Source: Actinobacteria bacterium UBA6100
Lineage (GTDB): Bacteria > Actinomycetota > Coriobacteriia > Anaerosomatales > Anaerosomataceae
Assembly (NCBI GenBank): GCA_002423585.1
Contig: DIWS01000015.1
Location: forward strand, 1 to 64,000
Direction of reading: 5' to 3'
DNA length: 64,000 nucleotides
In this document: positions 8,382 through 15,841 of the stretch, piece by piece
Layout of the letters: the number at the start of each line of letters is the position of its first letter
How positions within the stretch are numbered: position 1 is the stretch's first letter
Made by a program: the position numbers and the translations under genes
The notes under the pieces: generated by a model
Databases searched by the model: none
What the model saw: the letters and a program-made list of their open reading frames with translations, nothing else
Told to the model about the DNA's origin: nothing

Positions 8382-9175
8382 TGCAGCGGCTCCCTCGCGC
8401 GCTCGGCTGGGCGAACGCCGCGCTGATGGCGCTCGCTTCCGCGATCGGTCTGCTGTTCCCGGGCGTGTACCGCGATCCCGACTGGGTGATGGCGGCATGG
8501 TTCGGCAACGACCTCGTCACGCTCGTGGTGGTCGTGCCGATCCTCGTGGCCGGCCTTCTCTCGGCGCGGCGCGGGTCGCGCCTCGGTGAGCTGCTCGTGT
8601 ATTCGAGCTTCGCGTACTCGATCTACGGCTACGCGTACTACCTCTTCGGCGCGCACCTGAACGCGCTGCTGCCCGTGTACGTCGCACTCGTGGTGGCGCC
8701 GCTCATCGGGCTGGCAACCGGCCTCGGCTCGCTCGATGCGGCGTCCCTTGCGGAAAACTTCCGCCCCGGCACGCCGAAACGGTTCGCCGCGGGCTACATG
8801 GTGTTCGTTGGAGCCGGACTGGGCGTCGCGTGGCTCGCGCAGTGGGCGGCATACGTCTTCGGCGGGACGGAGCCGGCGGTGGGCGTCGATGCGTTCGCCA
8901 CGATCGCGGCACTCGACCTGTCGCTCATCATCCCGTTCATGGTGCTCGGCGGCGTGCTGCTGTGGCGCGGCAAGCCGTGGGGCTACGTGCTCGGCGCCAT
9001 CTACACCGTGAAGGGCGCCTCCTACACGCTCGCTCTTGCGGCCGGCTCGGCGGTCGGGGCGGCGCGCGGCGTGGAGGGCACGCTCGCGCAGATCCCGGTG
9101 TGGGGCGCGATGAGCGTGCTCGGCGCCGTCGCTGCTTTCACGCTGCTGCGCGGGTTGCGGCGTGCAGAGGCGTAG
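8381..9175 (+). CDS. Polytopic membrane protein, paralogue of the preceding gene
   Basis: A 264-residue protein with about seven to eight helices. Its RGKPWGYVLGAIYTVKG block aligns with KRNPVGYLLAAVFSVKG of the gene before it, so the two look like an ancient tandem duplication. The start ATG overlaps the previous stop in TGATG, giving strict translational coupling and suggesting the two may form a heteromeric complex. It is last in the TetR-controlled operon and converges on a second TetR gene. No function can be assigned. Confidence 0.8.
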   Translation: MQRLPRALGWANAALMALASAIGLLFPGVYRDPDWVMAAWFGNDLVTLVVVVPILVAGLLSARRGSRLGELLVYSSFAYSIYGYAYYLFGAHLNALLPVYVALVVAPLIGLATGLGSLDAASLAENFRPGTPKRFAAGYMVFVGAGLGVAWLAQWAAYVFGGTEPAVGVDAFATIAALDLSLIIPFMVLGGVLLWRGKPWGYVLGAIYTVKGASYTLALAAGSAVGAARGVEGTLAQIPVWGAMSVLGAVAAFTLLRGLRRAEA

Positions 9176-9184
9176 CGGCTGCCG

Positions 9185-9796
9185 CTACTTCGCTTCCGCG
9201 AACCCCCGCATGATGTGGCCGAGCGTCTCGCGGAACGTTGACTCGTCGAAGCGCGAGACCGCAGGTCCGCTCGCGCGCGCCGTGGGATAGCGCTCGGCGT
9301 CGGTGCGCAGCGCCGAGTCCTTCGGCGCCACCGGTCGGTCGCTCGCGATGAACGCGTGGCCGAAGGAGTACGCCACCAGCGACTGGTAGAGCTGGCCCAC
9401 CCGCTCGGGTGGCAGCCCGCTGCGCGCGAGCACCGCGAGCGGGGCCTCCACGAAGTCGGCCGCATCGTCGGTGTTGAGCGGACGGCGGGCGAGCAGTCCG
9501 ATGGTGCCGGGGTGCTCCACCAGCACACGACGGAACGCGACGAACATCTCCTCGGCCATGGCCGTCCACTCCTGCGGGAAGGGTTCGGGCACGCGCATCT
9601 CGGCGAAGACGCGCCCCACCACGCCGTCGAGGATCGCGTCCTTGCTGGGGAAGTGGTGGTAGAGCGTCATGGCCTCCACGCCGAGCACGCGCGCGAGCTT
9701 GCGCATGGAGAGTGCGTCGGCCCCCTCGGCATCGATCATCGCGATCGCGGCGGTGAGGATCTCGTCCCGGCTGAGCGGCTGCGTGCGGGGCGTCAT
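9185..9796 (-). CDS. TetR family regulator with TetR_C-like C-terminus
   Basis: 203 residues. The DNA-binding domain is at about residues 8-56 (RDEILTAAIAMIDAEGADALSMRKLARVLGVEAMTLYHHFPSKDAILD). The C-terminal part (VEHPGTIGLLARRP, then LYQSLVAYSFGHAF) resembles the tetracycline-repressor-type C-terminal domain. It overlaps the upstream membrane-protein gene by 4 nt (ATGA), so both are made from one transcript starting near a long inverted repeat. No tetracycline efflux gene is adjacent. Confidence 0.9.
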   Translation of the reverse strand: MTPRTQPLSRDEILTAAIAMIDAEGADALSMRKLARVLGVEAMTLYHHFPSKDAILDGVVGRVFAEMRVPEPFPQEWTAMAEEMFVAFRRVLVEHPGTIGLLARRPLNTDDAADFVEAPLAVLARSGLPPERVGQLYQSLVAYSFGHAFIASDRPVAPKDSALRTDAERYPTARASGPAVSRFDESTFRETLGHIMRGFAEAK

Positions 9797-10530
9797 CGCG
9801 CGGCGCCCTCCTTGAGCAGGTCGCGGAGCGCGACGGCGTCTTCCTTCGAGAGCATGTGGATCGCCCAGCTGGCGTCGCGGCCTTCGCCGTCGGGGGCGTT
9901 GAAGCAGACCGCGTAGTCCTTCGCGAGGTTGTCGATGCCCGGTGCGTACGGCGCGATCACCAGGCGCAGCCCGTCACGTGCCCAGTCATCGCCGATGGTG
10001 ACGTTGCGCACCGCCGAAAGGGGCACCTCGGTGGCATCGAAGCGGCCCTCGCCCACGAAGACGGTCTCGCCCATGCCCGGCCACACACCCGCGCCGATGG
10101 CCATGACGAGCGCGCTTACGACGAAGATGCCGAGCGCGAGCAGCAGCGCGCGCCAGTCGAGCTTCACGGCCGCGAGCACGAGCGCGGGCGGCACGAGCGC
10201 AAGCGTGAGGCCCTGGAGCCATATCCAGAGCACGTACAGACCACGCGGCGCCCGCGGTCCGGCCACCGTGATGGTGTCCTCCCGCACCACCACGCGCACG
10301 CGCCCCGCGTAGCGGGCGGTCGCGCGGTAGGAGAAGCCATCGAAGGCACGCTCGCCGGCCTGCGGCCCGGCTCCCAAGAGGCCGGTCTCGAGCGGGGTGG
10401 AGTGCCGGATCACGGCCGTGCCCTCCGCCGGGCGCGACAGCATCCGGACGATGGTGAACGACATGTAGCCCACGCATGCGATCGCGACGGTAGCCACCAC
10501 GATCAGCTGCCAGGTCTGCATCTTGAACAT
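9793..10530 (-). CDS. Membrane protein of unknown function, cotranscribed with a TetR gene
   Basis: A 245-residue protein with one N-terminal helix (residues 8-28), a soluble stretch of about 70 residues, two further helices (about 100-150), and a C-terminal soluble domain with strands reminiscent of bacterial PH-like domains (PLSAVRNVTIGDDWARDGLRLVIAPY). The ATG has GGGAGGAG 8 nt upstream; a GTG one codon earlier is less likely. It is the first gene of a two-gene operon with the TetR regulator, behind a 31-bp inverted repeat. I do not recognise the family. Confidence 0.7.
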   Translation of the reverse strand: MFKMQTWQLIVVATVAIACVGYMSFTIVRMLSRPAEGTAVIRHSTPLETGLLGAGPQAGERAFDGFSYRATARYAGRVRVVVREDTITVAGPRAPRGLYVLWIWLQGLTLALVPPALVLAAVKLDWRALLLALGIFVVSALVMAIGAGVWPGMGETVFVGEGRFDATEVPLSAVRNVTIGDDWARDGLRLVIAPYAPGIDNLAKDYAVCFNAPDGEGRDASWAIHMLSKEDAVALRDLLKEGAAR

Positions 10531-10561
10531 CACGACTCTCCTCCCGGGGCGCCCCGCGACG

Positions 10562-10592
10562 CCCTTACACTGTAAGACGTACAGTGTAAGGG
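10562..10592. promoter_or_regulatory. Long inverted repeat, probable TetR operator
   Basis: Perfect 13-bp arms, CCCTTACACTGTA and TACAGTGTAAGGG, separated by 5 nt (AGACG). A further TACAGTG half-site follows at 10593-10599. It sits 32 nt upstream of the start of the membrane-protein/TetR operon on the minus strand. A weak minus-strand promoter (TTGACC at 10618-10613, TACCCT at 10594-10589, 18-nt spacer) overlaps it. The simplest reading is an autoregulatory operator for the TetR encoded at 9185-9796. Confidence 0.6.
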
Positions 10593-10712
10593 TACAGTGC
10601 GCGGGATGCGTCGGTCAAGAAGCGTTCCGTGAGAATCTTCTGTGCATGAATCGGTGTCTCAAGGCGGTCAAAGGCACCGCTGTATCCGTGAGAATGCATT
10701 GAACGCCCTCTT

Positions 10713-10904
10713 TGAAGGAGCTGCCATTCCCCGCCGAGACGACATCCACAAGGTCCCTACATCCGGAAGACGGCGATCAAGCACCGCGTGCCGTACATCA
10801 CCACCACCTCGGCAGCACTTGCGGCGGCACAGGGCATCCGCGCCCACCGGGAGTCGGCGGGCGCGGTGCGTTCACTGCAGAGCTATCACGCGGCGATCGG
10901 CTAG
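10713..10904 (+). pseudogene. Remnant of the 3' end of carB (carbamoyl-phosphate synthase large subunit)
   Basis: The frame ending in TAG at 10902-10904 reads PYIRKTAIKHRVPYITTTSA followed by ALAAAQGIRA and about 20 more residues. This matches the allosteric C-terminal end of CarB, which typically has YxIRRAAVxxxIPCxTT followed by an AxxxxxAI helix. Just upstream, the expected NTP-like segment continues only in another frame (FEGAAIPRRDDIHK), so a frameshift separates the two parts. No start codon, ribosome site or remaining CarB body (about 1,000 residues) is present. This is a decayed fragment and not a gene. The rest of the stretch 10593-10907 shows nothing else. Confidence 0.6.
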
Positions 10905-10907
10905 CGG

Positions 10908-11330
10908 CTACTCGGCTGCACCCGGGGTATCGGAAATCTCCTCCACCGAGGTGATCACGACCTCCGGTCCGGCCATCCGGATCGAGGCGCCGTCGAAGCG
11001 CGTGCCGGTCACCGAGACCGTCTTGCCGAGCAGGGCGTCGAGCTCGTCGGCGAAGTCATCGGCGTTCGCGATCACGGCGATGTTGCCGTCGCCCTCCGGG
11101 CTGCCGGTGAGCGCGTAGAAGCCGCCCTCCAGTTCGATCCACTCGAGCGTTCCGAGTGCGATCACGGTGCCGTCCTCCTGGTCGTAGAGGCCGTTGGCCA
11201 GGCGCAGGCCGCCGGCTTCACCGGCAGGAGACGTGCTGCCTTCATCGGGCTCGGGAGTCTCAGCGGAACACGCGGTCACGGCCAGCGCGAGCACGATCAG
11301 TAGCATGAGAAGCGGCATTCGAGTCTTCAT
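10908..11330 (-). CDS. Small lipoprotein, unknown function
   Basis: 140 residues. The N-terminus is a lipoprotein signal peptide with lipobox LAVTAC at about residues 15-20, so the mature protein should be anchored by its cysteine. The mature part has an acidic linker and a small beta-rich domain (GTVIALGTLEWIELEGGFYAL, then GKTVSVTGTRFDGASIRM) that resembles an OB-like fold. AAGGAGG precedes the ATG by 8 nt. It lies 61 nt downstream of the toroid-fold protein gene and may share its transcript. I do not recognise the family. Confidence 0.75.
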   Translation of the reverse strand: MKTRMPLLMLLIVLALAVTACSAETPEPDEGSTSPAGEAGGLRLANGLYDQEDGTVIALGTLEWIELEGGFYALTGSPEGDGNIAVIANADDFADELDALLGKTVSVTGTRFDGASIRMAGPEVVITSVEEISDTPGAAE

Positions 11331-11391
11331 CGCGGGCCTCCTTGGACGAAGGAACATGTCATCACTAAGACGTGGCTCGGGCCGCTCCGGT

Positions 11392-12474
11392 TCACGGGCC
11401 GAAGTGCCGCAGCACACGCAGCGCGCGGTACGTGAGCCATCGGCTCGGCTGGCCCTTCTCCTCCACGTCGGCGAGCATCTTGCCGTTGAAGGAGTTGCGG
11501 AGCTTCCAGCGCATCTGTCCGTCCGCGGCCGCACGGACCGATTCGAGCGCGGGCGCGTATTCGTCGCGCATCGGCTCGTCGTGGAGCGTGAGCGCAAAGA
11601 GTGCTTCGAGTGCGTCGGAGTTGTACGAGAGCGGATAGCCGAAGCGCAGCCAGCCGGGCTTGTCCTTGTAGTGCAGCTGCGGGTGCTCCGCGAGGTACCG
11701 CTCGCGCAGCCCGTCGCGCTCGCTCGACTTCGCGGTGTAGAACAGATCGAAGAACTCGCGCGCCTCCTCGGGCAGGCAGCGGTGGATCTCCTTGTCGCGC
11801 AGCACCCGCACGCACTCGTCGCGCAGTCGATCGGCGCCTTCGGGCCACGATGCGCGCGGCACCTCGGCCAGGAAGAGCAGTACCTTCGGTGCCAGCATGT
11901 GGCAGTAGCCGTTGAGCGTGGAGGTCCGCGCGCCCCAGTCCTTCGGCGCATCGTTCGTCTGCGCGTGGATCGCGCCGCACGTAAGGCATCCGAAGGTATC
12001 GAGGAGCTGCACGCAGTAGCCGAGCGCGGCTGAGAGCCGCCCATCGTCTGCGTGGCCGAGACGGGCGAGCGCCCGGCCGACGTTGGCGGTGAGGCACGGG
12101 ATCGAGGCGGCAGGCCGCCCGTTGCACGACCACGAGCCGTCCTCAAGCTGCCGCGAGAACGCGTAGGTGGCCGCCCTGCGCACGCGCTCGTCATCGCCGC
12201 TCGCGTACAGTTCGCCGAGGAAGTGGACCTGCCACAGCGACCCGCCGTACTTGCGGTAGTCCTGCGACGGCCGGTCCCACGCGCCGTCGGGCTGCATGAG
12301 CTCGAGGATTCGGGCGATCGGCGCATAGGAGTTGCGGCGCGCCCGGAGCGCGTCGAGCTCGGCCGACGCGGGTTCGTCGAGCAGATCCTGACGCGTCAGG
12401 TACGCGACCGCAGGGTTCTCCTCGGCGGTGAGCCATGTGACGGTGGCTCCGGGGATCTCGATGTTCAAGCTCAT
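11392..12474 (-). CDS. Prenyltransferase/squalene-oxidase repeat-like (alpha/alpha-toroid) protein
   Basis: A 360-residue protein with repeats typical of alpha/alpha toroids: LMQPDGAWDRPSQDYRKYGG, FSRQLEDGSWSCNGRPAASIP, and LRFGYPLSYNSDALEALFAL. Similar proteins are annotated as prenyltransferase/squalene-oxidase-repeat proteins. The DxDD motif of squalene-hopene cyclase and the Zn-binding signature of protein prenyltransferases are not evident. A cysteine cluster (FGCLTCGAIHAQ) is unusual and could bind metal. The chosen ATG overlaps the stop of a tiny upstream frame in ATGA. Function unknown. Confidence 0.75.
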   Translation of the reverse strand: MSLNIEIPGATVTWLTAEENPAVAYLTRQDLLDEPASAELDALRARRNSYAPIARILELMQPDGAWDRPSQDYRKYGGSLWQVHFLGELYASGDDERVRRAATYAFSRQLEDGSWSCNGRPAASIPCLTANVGRALARLGHADDGRLSAALGYCVQLLDTFGCLTCGAIHAQTNDAPKDWGARTSTLNGYCHMLAPKVLLFLAEVPRASWPEGADRLRDECVRVLRDKEIHRCLPEEAREFFDLFYTAKSSERDGLRERYLAEHPQLHYKDKPGWLRFGYPLSYNSDALEALFALTLHDEPMRDEYAPALESVRAAADGQMRWKLRNSFNGKMLADVEEKGQPSRWLTYRALRVLRHFGP

Positions 12475-12563
12475 GCCTTGTTCACCGGTATCAGCACCTC
12501 GGTGAGAGCCTCGTCGGGGTATGCGACGATCGCGGGTTGTGTGGTCATCAAGCTCGCTAACAT
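12471..12563 (-). CDS. Possible 30-residue leader peptide
   Basis: A short frame whose stop overlaps the start of the toroid-protein gene by 4 nt (ATGA), with GAGGGG some 9 nt before its ATG. An internal ATG would give 25 residues beginning MTTQPAIVAYP. The coupling geometry and lack of any other good ribosome site for the main gene hint that it is translated, but there is no homology to support it. Confidence 0.3.
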   Translation of the reverse strand: MLASLMTTQPAIVAYPDEALTEVLIPVNKA

Positions 12564-12686
12564 GGGGCTCACCCCTCTCGTGACGGGTATATGCCCAACA
12601 GGAGACGGGGACGTAGGCCGTGCGCGTGGCCGGGCCACGCCACTGGCAGCCCGACACGGTCGGGTCACATGGCTTAGGGGGGACTG

Positions 12687-13208
12687 ATGATCAAGAGATT
12701 GCTCAGCATCGGATTGGTTCTTGCACTCGCACTCGGACTGGCGGGCTGCAAGAGCATCTCCGAGAAGATCGGCGAGGAGGTCGGCGAAGAGATCGCCGGC
12801 GGCATCGTGGGTGCAGACGTGGAGGTCGACGGCGAGGATGTGACGATCGCCACCGAGGACGGTGACGTCAGCATCAGCGGCGACACGGGCGAGATCCCCG
12901 ATGGCTTCCCGAAGGACATGCCCGTCTATGATGACGCCGATGTCGACTCGGCCACCAGCATGACGAGCGGCGGTGCCACCACCTACTACGTCAACCTCAC
13001 AACGAAAGACGACATCAAGTCGATCTACGACTGGTACAAGGCTGAGCTGACTGATGAAGGCTGGACCATCACGGGCGACGTCCTGATGACCGATGAGAGC
13101 GACATGGCGCAGATCATCGCCGAGAAGGGCGATATGGAAGCCATCGTCTCACTGTCGGAGGACGATCCGAACGTCATGGGAATCATCCTCTCGATCGGCG
13201 CTCAGTAG
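12687..13208 (+). CDS. Lipoprotein, unknown function
   Basis: A 173-residue lipoprotein: signal peptide MIKRLLSIGLVLALALGLAG followed by the lipobox cysteine at residue 21. The mature protein begins with an acidic amphipathic stretch (SEKIGEEVGEEIAGGIVG) and a short alternating Val/Asp repeat (VEVDGEDVTIATEDGDVSIS). A domain follows with IPDGFPKDMPVYDDADV and YDWYKAELTDEGWTI, a pattern seen in many uncharacterised actinobacterial and firmicute lipoproteins. A GGGGGGA ribosome site precedes ATG. It is a single gene closed by the strong hairpin at 13227-13264. Confidence 0.8.
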   Translation: MIKRLLSIGLVLALALGLAGCKSISEKIGEEVGEEIAGGIVGADVEVDGEDVTIATEDGDVSISGDTGEIPDGFPKDMPVYDDADVDSATSMTSGGATTYYVNLTTKDDIKSIYDWYKAELTDEGWTITGDVLMTDESDMAQIIAEKGDMEAIVSLSEDDPNVMGIILSIGAQ

Positions 13209-13226
13209 ATCTGCCACAGCAACGCG

Positions 13227-13264
13227 ACGGCGCCTCCGCCGGGTGTGACCGGCGGAGGCGCCGT
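13227..13264. terminator. Bidirectional hairpin terminator
   Basis: A perfect 16-bp stem (13227-13242 with 13249-13264, arm ACGGCGCCTCCGCCGG) and a 6-nt loop. It lies between the 3' ends of the lipoprotein gene (+) and the MacAB-like operon (-). There is no long T-run, as is common at this GC content. Confidence 0.8.
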
Positions 13265-13287
13265 GATGTCCGGAGGGACGCGGCGTT

Positions 13288-13770
13288 TCACTGCACCAGC
13301 ACGACCACCAACGTAGCGGTCGTGACGCCGTCAGCCGCCGGTTCGGCCTGGACCATCACGAGCGATCCGGCTGTCAGGTCGCCTGCGCCCTCGGCGTACG
13401 CCACGACCGTGTCCTCGTCGAGATAGAGGGTCTGTGAGCCGCTGTCCAGCGAGATCGTGATCGTGTCATCGGCCACCTCGATGACCTCACCCTCGAGGTT
13501 TCCGCCGCGCATCGGGCCTCCCTGGCCCACATCGCCCATGTTCTCCTGTAGCCACGCCTGCCGTTCCTCGGCGGTCATCGACTCGAGCTCGGCCTGCTCC
13601 TCCTCGGTGAGGTTCGCCATGAAGCCGCCGCGCATGCCCTGCGCCTCGCCTTCCCCGGCGAAACCGGCCGGCGCTTGTGAGCTCCGGTAGAGGGTACCCC
13701 CCCAGAACGCCCCACCTACGAGCACGATGACCGCGATCGCCAGGACGATGGCCTTCACGGGATCTTTCAT
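13288..13770 (-). CDS. Membrane-anchored DUF5666-like protein of the MacAB-like operon
   Basis: 160 residues: one N-terminal membrane helix (about 6-28), a Gly/Met-rich linker (GMRGGFMANL, GQGGPMRGGN) enclosing a charged helix (LTEEEQAELESMTAEERQAWL), and a C-terminal beta domain (GNLEGEVIEVADDTITISLD, then DEDTVVAYAEGAG) that resembles DUF5666. AAGGGAG precedes the ATG. It is last in the operon with adaptor, ATPase and permease, 38 nt after the permease gene. It may be an accessory of the exporter. The linker is similar in flavour to the C-terminus of the adaptor (GGGMMVPGMGGGF). Confidence 0.7.
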   Translation of the reverse strand: MKDPVKAIVLAIAVIVLVGGAFWGGTLYRSSQAPAGFAGEGEAQGMRGGFMANLTEEEQAELESMTAEERQAWLQENMGDVGQGGPMRGGNLEGEVIEVADDTITISLDSGSQTLYLDEDTVVAYAEGAGDLTAGSLVMVQAEPAADGVTTATLVVVLVQ

Positions 13771-13808
13771 GGTCGCTCCCTTCGTTCTGTCGCCCGCAGG
13801 CGACGGGT

Positions 13809-15029
13809 TCACTGGTATCGAAGCGCCTCGATCGGGCTCAGTGCCGCCGCTCGACGCGCAGGGTAGTAGCCGAAGACGATGCCGATGCACGCGCACACCC
13901 CCACCGCGAGCAGCACGGAGTCGAGGGTGACAACCGCGCTTGCGCCGAGGAGGTTGGCCGCAAGGAAGCCGATGCCCCATCCCGCGACGATGCCGAGCAC
14001 GCCGCCGATGAGTGTGAGGGTGACCGACTCGGCCAGGAACTGCGCCGAGATCGCGCTGCTGTCCGCCCCGATCGCCTTGCGCAGGCCGATCTCGCGGGTC
14101 CGCTCGGTAACGGTGGTGAGCATCATGTTCATGATGCCGATGCCGCCCACCAGGAGTGAGATCGCGGCGATGCCCGCGAGGAGTGTGGTGAACGTGCCCG
14201 TCACCGTTGAGACCGTCTCAAGGATGTCGGCCATGTTCTGGATCTGGAAGTCGGCGTAGTCAGCGTCGGCGATGCCGTGCCGCTGCAGCAGCAGGCCTTC
14301 GACCGCGTTCTCGGCGGCCGTCATCTGCCCCTCGTCAGTGACGGTGAGCGTGATCGAGGACAGGTACTCGCTGCCGGTGACGTACCTTGAGCATGTGGAG
14401 AGCGGGATGATCGCCGCGGAGTCCACGTTGGTGAAGCCCGAGGTGCCCTTCTCTTCGAGCACGCCGATCACGGTCAGCAGCATGTTGCCCGAGCGGATGT
14501 GCTCGCCGATCGGATCGACACCCTCGCCGAAGAGGTCGTCGGCCAGCGAGGCGCCGAGGACCACGACCTGAGCATTGGCGGTATCGTCGCGGGCGGAGAT
14601 GAACGAGCCGCTCGTGACGGTAAGGCCTTTGACCGCGGCGTACTCCGCCGTTACGCCGAGGATCTGGGTGTTGGCGTTGAGCTGACCGGCCACGAGCTGC
14701 GCCTGGCCCTGCGAAGAGGGGGCCACACCGCTCACGAGAGAGAGTCCGGCCAGTGCTTCGGCGTCGTCGCGCGTGAGCGACTCGACCGAGGCGCTGAACG
14801 CCCGGGCGCCCGGGCCGCTCTGACCTCCCGCCGAGGGCGAGATGGTGAGGATGTTCGACCCGGCCGACTGGATGCTCTGCTCGATGGAGGCCTGCGACCC
14901 CTGGCCGATGGCCACCATCGCGATGACCGACGCGATGCCGACCACGATGCCGAGGATGGTGAGCCCGCTGCGGACCTTGTTGGAGGTGAGCGAGTGGAGC
15001 GTCTCGGAGATGAGGTCGCCGAATCGCAT
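13809..15029 (-). CDS. MacB-type ABC transporter permease (FtsX-like)
   Basis: A 406-residue MacB-like permease with the classical layout: one N-terminal helix (about 20-45, LTILGIVVGIASVIAMVAIG), a long extracytoplasmic MacB_PCD domain, and three C-terminal helices with the FtsX domain (IGIMNMMLTTVTERTREIGLRKAIGA). The separate ATPase gene abuts it with a TGATG overlap. A GTG one codon upstream is an alternative start. Together with the ATPase and adaptor it should form a mechanotransmission exporter for peptides or small hydrophobic molecules. Confidence 0.92.
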   Translation of the reverse strand: MRFGDLISETLHSLTSNKVRSGLTILGIVVGIASVIAMVAIGQGSQASIEQSIQSAGSNILTISPSAGGQSGPGARAFSASVESLTRDDAEALAGLSLVSGVAPSSQGQAQLVAGQLNANTQILGVTAEYAAVKGLTVTSGSFISARDDTANAQVVVLGASLADDLFGEGVDPIGEHIRSGNMLLTVIGVLEEKGTSGFTNVDSAAIIPLSTCSRYVTGSEYLSSITLTVTDEGQMTAAENAVEGLLLQRHGIADADYADFQIQNMADILETVSTVTGTFTTLLAGIAAISLLVGGIGIMNMMLTTVTERTREIGLRKAIGADSSAISAQFLAESVTLTLIGGVLGIVAGWGIGFLAANLLGASAVVTLDSVLLAVGVCACIGIVFGYYPARRAAALSPIEALRYQ

Positions 15030-15841
15030 CACGCATCACCACCAGAGGCGAACGTGTTGTCGCCGGAGTGAGTGGGCTGGGCCGCGGACGGCGCCGCGGC
15101 CCCGTTGCCGTACCGCGGCACATGAGCCAGCTCGGTCGCCGCATCCTCGACGATGAGTCCGTCCTGGATGCGCACGACGCGCCTGGTCTTGGCCGCTATG
15201 TCGGGTTCATGCGTGATGAGCACGATCGTCCGTCCTTCGTCGTTCAGACGGGCGAAGAGGTCCATGACCGAGTCGCCGGTGACCGTGTCGAGGTTGCCGG
15301 TAGGTTCGTCGGCCAGGATGAGCGAGGGATCGTTCACGAGCGCACGGGCGATCGCCACGCGCTGCATCTGGCCACCCGACAGCTCGTTGCTGCGGTGCGT
15401 CCAGAACTCTTGCTCGAGTCCTACGGCCTCAAGTGCCGCCGCCGCCCGGTCGGTCCTCTCATCGCGCGGAACACGCGTGTAGAGCATGGGCATGACCACG
15501 TTACGCATGACCGTGGATCGGGGCAGCAGGTTGAAGGACTGGAAGACGAACCCCACAGTCTCGCGCCGCACACCGGCGAGCTCGTGGTCGTCGAGGGTTG
15601 CCACGTCACGACCGTCAAGGTGGTACGACCCTTCGGTGGGCGTATCGAGACAGCCGAGGATGTGCATGAGCGTCGACTTGCCCGAGCCCGACGGCCCCAT
15701 CACGGCGGCGAATTCGCCTTCGCGTACGGTGAGCGAAACGCCGCGCAGCGCGCGGGTCTCTGCACCGGCCCCGTCGTAGACCTTAACGAGGTCGCGGGCA
15801 TCGATCACGGCGGGAGCGGCGCTATTCACGGAAGCCGCCAC
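15029..15841 (-). CDS. MacB-type ABC transporter ATP-binding protein
   Basis: 270 residues. Walker A GPSGSGKS (about 49-56), Q-loop FVFQSFNLLPR, signature LSGGQMQRVAIARALV, Walker B LILADEPTGNLD and the H-loop ITHEPD are all present, so the ATPase should be active. The sequence places it with the LolD/MacB (MJ0796) group that pairs with FtsX-like permeases. It overlaps the adaptor gene by 20 nt and the permease gene by 1 nt. It acts on the cytoplasmic side of the exporter. Confidence 0.95.
   Translation of the reverse strand: MAASVNSAAPAVIDARDLVKVYDGAGAETRALRGVSLTVREGEFAAVMGPSGSGKSTLMHILGCLDTPTEGSYHLDGRDVATLDDHELAGVRRETVGFVFQSFNLLPRSTVMRNVVMPMLYTRVPRDERTDRAAAALEAVGLEQEFWTHRSNELSGGQMQRVAIARALVNDPSLILADEPTGNLDTVTGDSVMDLFARLNDEGRTIVLITHEPDIAAKTRRVVRIQDGLIVEDAATELAHVPRYGNGAAAPSAAQPTHSGDNTFASGGDA

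Noticed and set aside
9185..9796. Tetracycline resistance, suggested by the TetR_C-like domain
   Set aside because: No efflux or ribosome-protection gene is adjacent; the partner gene is an unrelated membrane protein.
12640..12675. GCCACTG, the B12-box heptamer, in the leader of the lipoprotein at 12687
   Set aside because: None of the other conserved cobalamin-riboswitch segments is present and the leader is too short; the match is a chance 7-mer.
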